DNA of 7,008 nt from Candidatus Staskawiczbacteria bacterium (GTDB lineage: Bacteria; Patescibacteriota; Minisyncoccia; Minisyncoccales; Staskawiczbacteraceae). Positions 1 to 6,977 of this stretch are shown piece by piece (within the stretch, counting starts at the first letter, position 1; every line of letters begins with the position of its first letter). Below the pieces are notes generated by a model. It was not told the DNA's origin. It saw only the letters and a program-made list of their open reading frames with translations, and did no database searches. The stretch is from NCBI GenBank assembly GCA_903850725.1, contig CAINMG010000156.1, forward strand, positions 1 to 7,008, given 5' to 3'. Made by a program: the position numbers and the translations under genes.

Positions 1-5
1 ATATT

Positions 6-584
6 TTATTTTATTTCTTTTAACAAATTTGCCAACTTATCACTAAAAATAATATAAAGTTGCGCTCTTACCTGGTGTTTTGATATTTTTAAACTTGTGT
101 TAAAAAATACTGCCTCGCCGTTATCAGCTTCAGAGACTTTTTCTAACAATTCTTTAATGCTAGTAGTAGGCACCATTCTTGGTGATCCAATCATAAAATC
201 TGCATTCAATTCTTCCGCTAGAATTGTCAAAAAAGAATTTGATAAAATATTTAAAGTTTCTTTGATTGCTGACCTATCTATATCCATAAAAACTCCAGTA
301 CTGCCAACCTCTGAGCCATTTAATAAATCGACCAAAGTTAAAGCTTCTTCCCTTGGTATAGTTAAAAGAGCCATGCCATCTATGCCAGAAATCATTTGAG
401 CATAACTAATAATCGCCTTATTATCATCAATTGAAATCTCTTCTGAGATCATTTTAATTGATGCTATTTTAGCTGCAACAGAACTAACCTCAACTACTTC
501 CTTTGAAAGTTTTGAAAGCGACTCTGAGACTTTTTTAGAGCCTTTGCTCGCCACATTACTTAATATTTCAATATTAATTTCCAT
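6..584 (-). CDS. cheC: CheC-family CheY-P phosphatase, apparently single-site
   Basis: 192-residue protein of the CheC/CheX/FliY phosphatase family, which dephosphorylates CheY-P in chemotaxis and in many species also binds CheD. The second active-site signature is complete: S105-x3-E109-x2-N112-x22-P135, exactly the family spacing. The first, normally near the N-terminus (E-x2-N-x22-P), is eroded: N10 is kept, but the Glu position is I7 and the Pro position is V33. Most of the first half (ISYAQMISGIDGMALLTIPREEALTLVDLL, residues 59-88) fits the beta-alpha core. No signal peptide or membrane segment is visible, so it is cytoplasmic. ATG at 584 is 12 nt after the cheW stop, with no Shine-Dalgarno motif, so translation is probably coupled to cheW. 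The TAA at 8-6 is almost at the window edge. CheX is less likely because two CheC-like repeats are present. Family assignment is fairly sure; single-site activity is inferred. Confidence 0.85.
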   Translation of the reverse strand: MEINIEILSNVASKGSKKVSESLSKLSKEVVEVSSVAAKIASIKMISEEISIDDNKAIISYAQMISGIDGMALLTIPREEALTLVDLLNGSEVGSTGVFMDIDRSAIKETLNILSNSFLTILAEELNADFMIGSPRMVPTTSIKELLEKVSEADNGEAVFFNTSLKISKHQVRAQLYIIFSDKLANLLKEIK

Positions 585-596
585 ATTTTTATATAA

Positions 597-1157
597 TTAA
601 TTTTTTACTGCCTTTTTAATTGTTCCCTCTAAGGAAATCAACTCTTTATCATTTAACATTTTTTTAATATCTAATAAAATTAACAATCGACTTTTTTTCT
701 CATTTGCAATTACTACTACGCCCTGCAAATAATCTGTTTTGATTTTAGCTGATGCAAGTTCCGATGTCCCTTGAACCAAATCTTTGTCTACCCATAAAAC
801 TTCTTTAACTTGGTCAACCACAACTCCAAAATCTGTATTTTCTGACTCAACAACAATTATATGTTTTGAAACAATTTTATTTTCTCTTACCAAATTAAAT
901 CTTTTTTCAAGGTCCACAACAACCACAATCTTGCCCCTCAAATTTAAAATTCCCTTAATAAACTCCGGAGAATTTGGCAGAGGGGTAATAATAGGGATCT
1001 TAATAACTTCTTTTAATTCTTTAATGTCAACAGCATATTCTTCATTATCCAAAGAGAAAATAACCAATTGGATTCTTTCAGTTATTTTTTTATCTTTTTT
1101 TGAATCTTTATTAGCAACTTGGCTAATAACATCCTGTAAATTATCTTTTTTCATCAT
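597..1157 (-). CDS. cheW: Chemotaxis adaptor CheW
   Basis: 186-residue CheW-domain protein, the scaffold that couples chemoreceptors to CheA in the array below the membrane. The domain runs from about residue 28 to 170: a first strand IQLVIFSLDNEEYAVDI (29-45), the receptor-binding segment EVIKIPIITPLPNSP (50-64), and the hallmark IKGILNLRGKIVVVVDL (67-83) with the conserved Arg at 74. A later strand follows at DFGVVVDQVKEVLWV (109-123). A Lys/Asp-rich N-terminal tail of about 27 residues and a short C-terminal tail flank it; the size is slightly above the usual 150-170. There is no kinase or receiver domain, so it is CheW and not CheA or CheV. The start is a double ATG (1157 and 1154), and either may be used. 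The gene overlaps the chemoreceptor end by 17 nt with only an A-tract upstream, implying coupled translation. Confidence 0.94.
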   Translation of the reverse strand: MMKKDNLQDVISQVANKDSKKDKKITERIQLVIFSLDNEEYAVDIKELKEVIKIPIITPLPNSPEFIKGILNLRGKIVVVVDLEKRFNLVRENKIVSKHIIVVESENTDFGVVVDQVKEVLWVDKDLVQGTSELASAKIKTDYLQGVVVIANEKKSRLLILLDIKKMLNDKELISLEGTIKKAVKN

Positions 1158-2928
1158 CTTTTTTTTTATTAATTATTGGTTTTGTTATTTTTGGTGCATT
1201 GTTTTCTTTTTTTATTTCAATATTACTTCCAGCTAAATTTTGAAGTTCTACAGCTAAGCTTTGTAATTGCTGAGAAGCTGCTGCTACTTGTTGGTTAGCT
1301 GCTGATTGTTGCTGGATTGATGCAGATAACTGCTGAGCACCTGAAGAGTTTTGCTCTATCACAGCTGCAACAGAGTCTAAGGTTTTAGCTACTTGCTGTA
1401 CCGAGGAAGATTGTTGTTGAGCAGCTGCAGAAACTTCTTGAATTTTGGCTGAAACTTTTTGAATAGCACTTACGCTATCCTTAATTGATTCAATGACATT
1501 ACCAATAATATTTTTAATTTCTTGAGCTGAAGAACCAGAGCCTTCAGCTAATTTCCTAACCTCATCTGCCACTACCGCAAAACCTCTTCCAGCTTCACCA
1601 GCCCTAGCTGCTTCAATAGCTGCATTTAATGCCAACATATTTGTTTGTTCTGAAATATTGTTAATTGTCTCAACCATTGTTCCAATTTTCTCTGACTCTT
1701 GACCAGTAGTTTGAGCTTTTTGCGAAGATCCAGATGCATCTGAAGCTGCTTCTTGTGCAGAAGCAGACATTTGCGAAACTGCAGCAGACATTTGCGAAAC
1801 AACCTTAGTTATTTCTTCTATTTGATTTGATTGCTGAGTGGCTCCAGCTGAAACTTGCTGGGCAATAGAAGAATTTTGCTGAGAAGCGGCTGCTGTTTGT
1901 TGGCTAGATGCAGATAATTGGTTTGAAGCAGAAACTAACTGTTCTGCCACACTTCTAATAGGTTTTTTGACAAACTCTCCAACTGAGCGCGATGCATACC
2001 ATGCAATAGCTAATATTGCTAAAATCACAATAAACATTGTTGAAAATATAGTGTTTCTCAAAGCAATAACTGGAATGTCTACTTCTTTCATGTCTTTTTC
2101 CAAAACTAAAACCCACTTTTTATTAAGAACTTTTCTAATTATATCCGTGTTAAATGTACCCAAAACTTCTTGATTTCTATAATCTACATTTGCTCCAGTT
2201 CCATCTTCCCCTGTTGACTGGGCTTTTTTTACAGCTTCAGAATCTCCTTTTAGAGTTAAAATATCTTTTTCTCCTCCAAATCTTGTAGCTGTGAATACAT
2301 AGCCATCACCATCTACAAGATGAGCTTTTGTTGTTTCTCCCTGTTTATTGGCTTTTGAAAGAATGTCATTTAAATCATCTAGTCTATATCTTAAAACTAT
2401 TACTCCATTAAATTCTCCAGCAGATGTTATAATAGGTGCAGAAGCAGTAAATCCAATTTCCCCTGTTGATGAAGATTTATACACGTCTTTAATATATGGT
2501 TTTTCTTTTGCATTTATAAAATAAGCATCTTTTGATTTATCTATTCCAATTTCTTTTGAATCAATAGCTGCAATTATTTTTCCACTTTTATCGATAATCA
2601 TTGTATCAAGAAATTGTGGAAATTCTTTACTAATTGTGTTTAATTTACTCTGAATATCAGAGATATCTGTCTGTTCTTGAAAAGTTTGTATCTGAGCAAG
2701 TATCTTAGCTGAACTCATTTGTTCGCTAAAATAAGTAACAACATTTTGTTCTAATGCATCTCCTGCATTGCTTAATCCTTGTAAGGCACTTTCATCCAAT
2801 GCCTCCATTGAACTATTATAGGAAATATAGCCAACAAAAGCAGTTGGCACTAATGCAATAAATAAAAACCATGCTACAAACCTGCTAGTAAGGCCAAATC
2901 GCGACGAAAAGTTTTTTAGAACACTCAT
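1141..2928 (-). CDS. Methyl-accepting chemotaxis protein, dCache sensor, HAMP reduced or missing
   Basis: 595-residue transmembrane chemoreceptor that senses a periplasmic ligand and controls CheA through CheW. Order of parts: short basic N-terminus, TM1 about 18-37, periplasmic dCache-type domain about 40-287 (DKSKDAYFINAKEKPYIKDVY at 130-150, then GEIGFTASAPI at 156-166), TM2 about 293-312, and a cytoplasmic helical hairpin about 325-565. The hairpin tip is canonical, NAAIEAARAGEAGRGFAVVADEVRKLAEGS (435-464). The sequence between TM2 and the signalling helices is only about 15 residues (KKPIRSVAEQ), too short for a standard 50-residue HAMP. The helices are very rich in Q, S and A, with many QQ pairs that could be methylation sites after deamidation. 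No C-terminal NWETF-type tether is seen; the tail is lysine-rich. ATG at 2928 follows a 39-nt gap with no Shine-Dalgarno motif. The ligand cannot be named. Confidence 0.95.
   Translation of the reverse strand: MSVLKNFSSRFGLTSRFVAWFLFIALVPTAFVGYISYNSSMEALDESALQGLSNAGDALEQNVVTYFSEQMSSAKILAQIQTFQEQTDISDIQSKLNTISKEFPQFLDTMIIDKSGKIIAAIDSKEIGIDKSKDAYFINAKEKPYIKDVYKSSSTGEIGFTASAPIITSAGEFNGVIVLRYRLDDLNDILSKANKQGETTKAHLVDGDGYVFTATRFGGEKDILTLKGDSEAVKKAQSTGEDGTGANVDYRNQEVLGTFNTDIIRKVLNKKWVLVLEKDMKEVDIPVIALRNTIFSTMFIVILAILAIAWYASRSVGEFVKKPIRSVAEQLVSASNQLSASSQQTAAASQQNSSIAQQVSAGATQQSNQIEEITKVVSQMSAAVSQMSASAQEAASDASGSSQKAQTTGQESEKIGTMVETINNISEQTNMLALNAAIEAARAGEAGRGFAVVADEVRKLAEGSGSSAQEIKNIIGNVIESIKDSVSAIQKVSAKIQEVSAAAQQQSSSVQQVAKTLDSVAAVIEQNSSGAQQLSASIQQQSAANQQVAAASQQLQSLAVELQNLAGSNIEIKKENNAPKITKPIINKKKDDEKR
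1762..1800 (-). repeat. 18-bp direct repeat, 21-bp period, inside the chemoreceptor
   Basis: The 18 bases at 1762-1779 recur exactly at 1783-1800. The period is 21 bp, which is seven codons or one coiled-coil heptad. The protein reads VSQMSAA VSQMSAS (residues 377-390). This looks like a recent heptad duplication, or a conversion between neighbouring heptads, in the N-terminal signalling helix. An insertion of one heptad on one arm would have to be matched on the other arm to keep the hairpin in register. Confidence 0.85.
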
Positions 2929-2945
2929 AAATTTATGATTAATTA

Positions 2946-2951
2946 ATTATA
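2946..2951 (-). promoter_or_regulatory. Possible -10 box before the chemoreceptor gene
   Basis: A perfect TATAAT on the minus strand starts 23 nt before the ATG at 2928, within the 39-nt gap after the kinase gene. This gap is the longest between any two genes of the cluster. No good -35 is visible: the best candidate is TTAAGT at 2976-2971, matching TTGACA at three positions with a 19-nt spacer. The gap is almost pure A/T, so the hexamer may be chance. If real, it would allow mcp-cheW-cheC to be expressed apart from the kinase. Confidence 0.2.
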
Positions 2952-2967
2952 ATTTATTTTTTAAAAT

Positions 2968-5757
2968 TTAACTTAATGGTTTTGATCCTGTTTTGGTTTG
3001 CATTCCACCCTCAGGAATTGTAAAGAAAAATGTTGTTCCTTTATTTTCTTCTGATTCAAACCAAATCTCTCCACCTGATTGAGCTACAATAGATTTTATA
3101 ATATAAAGCCCAAGACCAGTTCCTCCGCTATCTTTAGATTTTACATTGTCTGCTCTAAACAATTTTGTAAATATTTTTTGCTTGGCATTTTCAGGAATAC
3201 CATAACCATTATCTTTAACAGACACTTGTATTTTACCATTTTTCTTTTCTACAGACAACTCAACTAAACCTTTCTCTTGCGTATATTTGATTGCATTAGT
3301 AAGTAAATTTTGGAAAACAATTCTTATTAGTTTTGGATCTAAATTTATTTTACCTAATTTCGCATATTTCTTAACTATTTTTAATTTCTTTAGCTTAATT
3401 TGAGGGACCAATTCATCAAAAACCGTTTCTGCTATTTCTTTAATATCACTTGGTACAGGATCCACTGCAAAAGTTCCAAGTTCAATCCTAGAAACATTAA
3501 GTAAAGAATTTACAAGCTCTACCATTCTTCTATTGCCTTTATAAACTTCATCCAAAAATTCTTTTTGTTTTTTATTAATTTTACCAGCATCACCGCTCAA
3601 AAGCATTTCCGTATACCAACCAACAGTAGATAGTGGCGTTCTTAATTGGTGAGATGCCAAAGATACGAACTCTGTTTTAGCTTTGTCAATTTCTTTTTCT
3701 AAAGTAATGTTTCTTAAAACTTCAATAACTCCCACGATTCTTCCATCAAGCACAAAAGGCGTAACTGTAATTCCTGCTGGAAATTTTGTGCCGTCTTTTC
3801 TCAAATAATAAAATGTTTCTCCTGGCTTATTTATAATTTTATTTCCTGTTGACAAAGCTTGAACCATTGGCCTTTTTTGAATTGGCACTTCTTTATCTTT
3901 ATCATCCACCATTTTTAAAACATGGGTAACGGATTTTCCAATTAATTCATCGCGAATCACGCCAAGCATTTCAACAGTAGCATTGTTTATTGACACAATA
4001 TTCCCATCTTGATCAGTTACAATAATACCATCCCCAATCCCATTTAAAATTGCGTCATCTTTTGATTTAGCAATAGATAACTTTTGGCTCTCTTCTTGTA
4101 AATTATTAAGAACTTGTCTTACTTGCTCTTCTGCTTCTTTCTGATCTGAAATATCATGCTCTATGCCAACAAAATATAAAATATTATTATCACCATCAAG
4201 CACTGGAGAAATACTAACTTCAGCAGTATAAACCTCACCATTTTTTCTTTTATTTTTAATTTCTCCTGCAAAAACTTGCTTTTTATTTTTAATTACATCC
4301 CACATTTCTTCATAATAGTCATTTGGCATTGGCAACTTCCACAACAAAGCTGCTTTTTTATTCATCATTTCCTCTTTAGAAAATCCTGTAATTTTTTCCG
4401 CTGCTCTATTAGCATATAAAACAGTTCCTTCTGCATCTGTAATAATAATATGATCTGAAGCATTTTCCACAGCCATTTTAAATTTTTCCAAATCTTTAGC
4501 CAATAATTCTGTCTTACTTTTTTCCTCCTGAATATCTTCTAAAATATTTAAAACTGCTTTTTGCTGATTTTCCAAATATTCTTGGTTTTTCTTAATTTCC
4601 TGAGTTTGACTATCAACTTGCTTATCTACATCTTGCCTTGAATTTTTTACTGATTCAATCATTTTTGCAAATGCCCTGCTAAGCATACCTATCTCATCTT
4701 GCCTATTCATACTTATTTTAACATTCAAATTACCATGCTCTACTTCATTTATGCTTTCCTCCAATTTTTTAATTCCAGATGCATTTTTTTTAATCAAGAT
4801 ATAAACTATAGCAATTAAAATAATAAAAATTATCCCTGAAATAAAAGCATTTATAATTGTTATATTGATAATATCTTTATCAACAATTGATTTATCTATT
4901 TTGGTAATAAGACACCAGCCTGTTTCTGGAATATAAGCATGAGTACCTATAACATCCACACCCCTATAATCTTTTGTTCCTATAAAGATATTTTCATGGG
5001 GATGGACAAGCCCTGTGTAACCATTTTTTGTTACATAATCCGCCTCGTCTTGCTGAAAACAATCATTAGCATTTTTTGTTTCAACTTTTTGCTTTAATAT
5101 CACATCTTTTCCTAAAAAAATAGATGGCGTAAGAAAATACTTATCTTTATTTATTAAAAAGTTCTCTTCTGTTTTACCAAGTCCATTTTCATTTTTTACA
5201 ATTTCATAAAAATTATCCGGAGAAAAAACTAGCACAGAAACTCCAAGCAATAAACCAGAATCATCTAAAATAGGGGAAGACACAGAGTATACAATCTTTT
5301 CATATGAACCGTAAAAATATAAACTTTTTATATAAGTAGAATTTTTACCTTTTACAAAATAATCATCATTTGATCTGTCTTCTCCGTTCTCTTCCTTATC
5401 TGAAGAAGCAAGAACTTTGCCGTCTTTACTAAGTATATAAATTTCAAGCATATGAGGATCCAAAGCCAATGTACGATTAAATCTTTGATAAATTTTTTCT
5501 CTTATAGTAGAATCTTCTACATCATTTAAAAAATCTCTATAAACAGAAGCCGCTGCCAACATTTCACTAGATTCTTTCTGATTTTGCAAAAAAGTTCTTA
5601 TATGCTCAGCTCTTGCTTTATTGCTTGTCTGCAAATACGAATAAATTCTTTCCTTTATCATATTTACCGAATAACTTCCAATAAAAAAATCAATAGCTAC
5701 CACAGCCACAGCAAAGCAAATCACTATACTTAAAATTATTTTACTTGCTATTCTCAT
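2968..5757 (-). CDS. Membrane sensor histidine kinase: dCache-HAMP-PAS-PAS-HisKA-HATPase
   Basis: 929-residue sensor kinase. TM1 is about 7-27; a periplasmic dCache-type domain spans about 30-295 (DRSNDDYFVKGKNSTYIKSLY, 127-147; YSVSSPILDDSG, 157-168); TM2 is about 298-323. HAMP follows at about 324-376 (DEIGMLSRAFAKM), then a coiled coil to about 430, PAS1 about 425-540 (ASDHIIITDAEGTVLYANRA) and PAS2 about 565-690. HisKA has phospho-acceptor H703 in SHQLRTPLS. The HATPase domain has an N box NLLTNAIKYT (817-826), G1 DNGYGIP (849-855), an F box near 862-868 and G2 GGTGLGLYI (878-886). All catalytic motifs are intact, so it should autophosphorylate. No receiver domain follows and no response regulator gene is in the window. 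ATG at 5757 overlaps the preceding gene by 17 nt without a Shine-Dalgarno motif. The kinase call is firm; ligand and partner are unknown. Confidence 0.96.
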   Translation of the reverse strand: MRIASKIILSIVICFAVAVVAIDFFIGSYSVNMIKERIYSYLQTSNKARAEHIRTFLQNQKESSEMLAAASVYRDFLNDVEDSTIREKIYQRFNRTLALDPHMLEIYILSKDGKVLASSDKEENGEDRSNDDYFVKGKNSTYIKSLYFYGSYEKIVYSVSSPILDDSGLLLGVSVLVFSPDNFYEIVKNENGLGKTEENFLINKDKYFLTPSIFLGKDVILKQKVETKNANDCFQQDEADYVTKNGYTGLVHPHENIFIGTKDYRGVDVIGTHAYIPETGWCLITKIDKSIVDKDIINITIINAFISGIIFIILIAIVYILIKKNASGIKKLEESINEVEHGNLNVKISMNRQDEIGMLSRAFAKMIESVKNSRQDVDKQVDSQTQEIKKNQEYLENQQKAVLNILEDIQEEKSKTELLAKDLEKFKMAVENASDHIIITDAEGTVLYANRAAEKITGFSKEEMMNKKAALLWKLPMPNDYYEEMWDVIKNKKQVFAGEIKNKRKNGEVYTAEVSISPVLDGDNNILYFVGIEHDISDQKEAEEQVRQVLNNLQEESQKLSIAKSKDDAILNGIGDGIIVTDQDGNIVSINNATVEMLGVIRDELIGKSVTHVLKMVDDKDKEVPIQKRPMVQALSTGNKIINKPGETFYYLRKDGTKFPAGITVTPFVLDGRIVGVIEVLRNITLEKEIDKAKTEFVSLASHQLRTPLSTVGWYTEMLLSGDAGKINKKQKEFLDEVYKGNRRMVELVNSLLNVSRIELGTFAVDPVPSDIKEIAETVFDELVPQIKLKKLKIVKKYAKLGKINLDPKLIRIVFQNLLTNAIKYTQEKGLVELSVEKKNGKIQVSVKDNGYGIPENAKQKIFTKLFRADNVKSKDSGGTGLGLYIIKSIVAQSGGEIWFESEENKGTTFFFTIPEGGMQTKTGSKPLS

Positions 5758-6256
5758 TGATTTCTGATTTTTTATTTTCTAATTCTTTATATTTTTTCTT
5801 AAGCTCTATCATTTTTAATTCTCTATCAATCATCAACCTATTTGTCCTTTCCAATTCTTTATTTTTCATAATTAAATTATTCTCAACTAATTTCCTTTCT
5901 GTAATATCTGAAATTATTCCCACAAGAATCTTTTCATTATTTTTATCGCGATAAATAGTCTTCTTGGTCATAATTACATGCGTTTTTCCTGTAGAATCTG
6001 TGAAGTTTTCTTCATTTATATTTTCTTTTTCGCTATTAAAAACTTCCTCGTCTTTATTCCAAAAAACATCTGCTTCGTTTTTTGGAAAAAAATCATAATC
6101 AGACTTGCCAATTAATTCTTCCCTTCCCTTACCCATAAATTTACAAAAAGCATCATTAAGTAAAATCCAATTATGGTTTTTGTCTTTTACAAAAATCGGA
6201 TCAGCTAATGCGTTCAAAACATCTTTATAAAACTTATCATCAAAATTTATTTCCAT
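5741..6256 (-). CDS. Soluble PAS-domain protein ending in a coiled coil, no output domain
   Basis: 171-residue protein with one PAS domain at about 8-120. The motifs DPIFVKDKNHNWILLNDAFC (19-38), GREELIGKSDYDFFPKNEAD (44-63) and LVGIISDITERK (111-122) mark a well-known sensor-kinase PAS type. After it comes a helical segment, about 123-163, containing NRLMIDRELKMIELKKKYKE. In long sensor kinases this helix normally joins a PAS to the next PAS or to HisKA, but here the protein ends shortly after it. There is no kinase, cyclase or DNA-binding domain. ATG at 6256 is one base past the stop of the gene before it, in another frame, so coupled re-initiation is likely. The end overlaps the kinase gene by 17 nt. 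It may be an adaptor for that kinase or a detached module of a broken multi-PAS sensor. Whether it binds a cofactor cannot be told. Confidence 0.8.
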   Translation of the reverse strand: MEINFDDKFYKDVLNALADPIFVKDKNHNWILLNDAFCKFMGKGREELIGKSDYDFFPKNEADVFWNKDEEVFNSEKENINEENFTDSTGKTHVIMTKKTIYRDKNNEKILVGIISDITERKLVENNLIMKNKELERTNRLMIDRELKMIELKKKYKELENKKSEINENSK

Positions 6257-6279
6257 ATTATTTTTTATTTTCTAATTCT
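5768..6279 (-). repeat. Duplicated coil-coding segment shared by the two PAS genes (outer limits)
   Basis: The 3' ends of the two PAS genes encode the same coil, NRxMxxRELKMxELKxKxxELENKK. DNA identity is still visible: 19 bases at 5768-5786 recur exactly at 6261-6279, and a second shared block codes for RELKM (around 5811-5825 and 6302-6316). The PAS domains upstream of the two coils are clearly different types, so similarity is confined to the linker helix. This fits duplication or recombination of linker-plus-PAS modules, a usual way in which multi-PAS sensors grow and shrink. Confidence 0.6.
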
Positions 6280-6977
6280 GAAATTTTATTTTTTAATTCT
6301 ACCATTTTTAATTCTCTGCCCACCATAAATCTATTAAGATTTTCTAATTCTTTAACCTTTTTTTCAACTTCTAGTTCAGTTTTTTTACTATTAGTAATAT
6401 CCTTAATAAGGCCAAGATAATGTTTTTCACCACCAATATCTATAACAACCGCATCTACAACCACATCTGCTAGCTCTCCAGATTTTTTATGCCATTGAGT
6501 CTTGATTTCCATTGCTTTACCATTCTCAATCATCTGTCTTCGCACTTCGGTGCGCCTTGCTAAATCAGTCCATAAGTTTAAATCAACTGCGGTTTTCCCT
6601 AAAACTTCTTCACGTTTATAGCCAATAAAATGTAAAAATGCATCATTAGCATCTATAAATTTTCCGTCAGAAAGCCGATTTAAACAAATAAGTGCAGGAT
6701 TATTTTTAAACAACACCACAAACCGATGTTCACTTTCTTTAAGTTTTGAATTATTTTTTAAAATATAATAAAAAGCTACAAATAATAAAAAAATTGTAAA
6801 CACAATAACACCTGCTTGTGCTGTTTGATACATAGCCTGATTACCCCAAATTTTAGCTGGATAATCCATTGCAAACACTGATGTAACTTTATTTCTTTGA
6901 ATTACGAAACTCCTAAAAATACTCAGAATGTGGTAAAATGAGACTGGCTGACAATCGGTTAAAATCGCCAGCCACAT
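6258..6977 (-). CDS. Membrane-anchored PAS-domain protein, start uncertain, possibly truncated
   Basis: The open frame allows 239 residues. One membrane segment is clear at about 56-74 (GVIVFTIFLLFVAFYYIL), followed by a PAS domain about 80-200 (RLSDGKFIDANDAFLHFIGY at 101-120, EEVLGKTAVDL, LGLIKDIT) and a coil about 200-239 with NRFMVGRELKMVELKNK. No output domain follows. The first ATG (6977) is also the upstream limit, since in-frame stops lie just before it, but it falls inside a strong RNA hairpin. The later ATG at 6869 (Met37) would give 203 residues and a short outside segment before the membrane helix, and I think it at least as likely. Residues 1-30 resemble no sensor domain I know and are coded by the structured region, so the gene may have lost a larger N-terminal sensor. 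One base separates it from the next PAS gene, after an A6 run. Confidence 0.7.
   Translation of the reverse strand: MWLAILTDCQPVSFYHILSIFRSFVIQRNKVTSVFAMDYPAKIWGNQAMYQTAQAGVIVFTIFLLFVAFYYILKNNSKLKESEHRFVVLFKNNPALICLNRLSDGKFIDANDAFLHFIGYKREEVLGKTAVDLNLWTDLARRTEVRRQMIENGKAMEIKTQWHKKSGELADVVVDAVVIDIGGEKHYLGLIKDITNSKKTELEVEKKVKELENLNRFMVGRELKMVELKNKISELENKK
6910..6914 (-). promoter_or_regulatory. Isolated Shine-Dalgarno-like AGGAG
   Basis: This AGGAG is the best Shine-Dalgarno match among the leader and gene junctions. No ATG, GTG or TTG lies within the usual 5-10 nt: the next in-frame candidates are GTG at 6878 and ATG at 6869, more than 30 nt on. An in-frame ATT begins seven bases after it, at 6902, which would be a very rare start. 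The motif is either a relic of a lost reading frame, a non-standard start, or chance. Confidence 0.25.

Noticed and set aside
97..1236. Open frames on the plus strand, such as 97-399 and 784-1236
   Set aside because: They run antisense to cheC and cheW, whose motifs are unmistakable, and their products are low-complexity without recognisable domains.
1250..1900. CRISPR or satellite-like repeat in the GCTGCTG-rich region
   Set aside because: The periodicity is codon-level, from Ala/Gln/Ser heptads of the receptor helices, with no spacer-repeat structure.
2929..2967. Terminator between kinase and chemoreceptor genes
   Set aside because: The gap is nearly all A/T with short TTAA palindromes but no G/C stem followed by a T-run.
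6258..6266. Programmed -1 frameshift at AAAAAAT
   Set aside because: The downstream gene lies in the +1 frame, not -1, and has its own ATG one base after the stop, so re-initiation is a simpler explanation.
5745..6420. Plus-strand open frames at 5745-5954 and 6208-6420
   Set aside because: They are antisense to the A/T-rich coil-coding ends of the two PAS genes and encode Ser/Leu/Phe-rich sequence, a usual shadow of Lys/Glu-rich coils.
6945..6974. Integron attC site at the hairpin
   Set aside because: GTTAAAA in the loop resembles but does not match the GTTRRRY core, and no second core site is found at the stem base.
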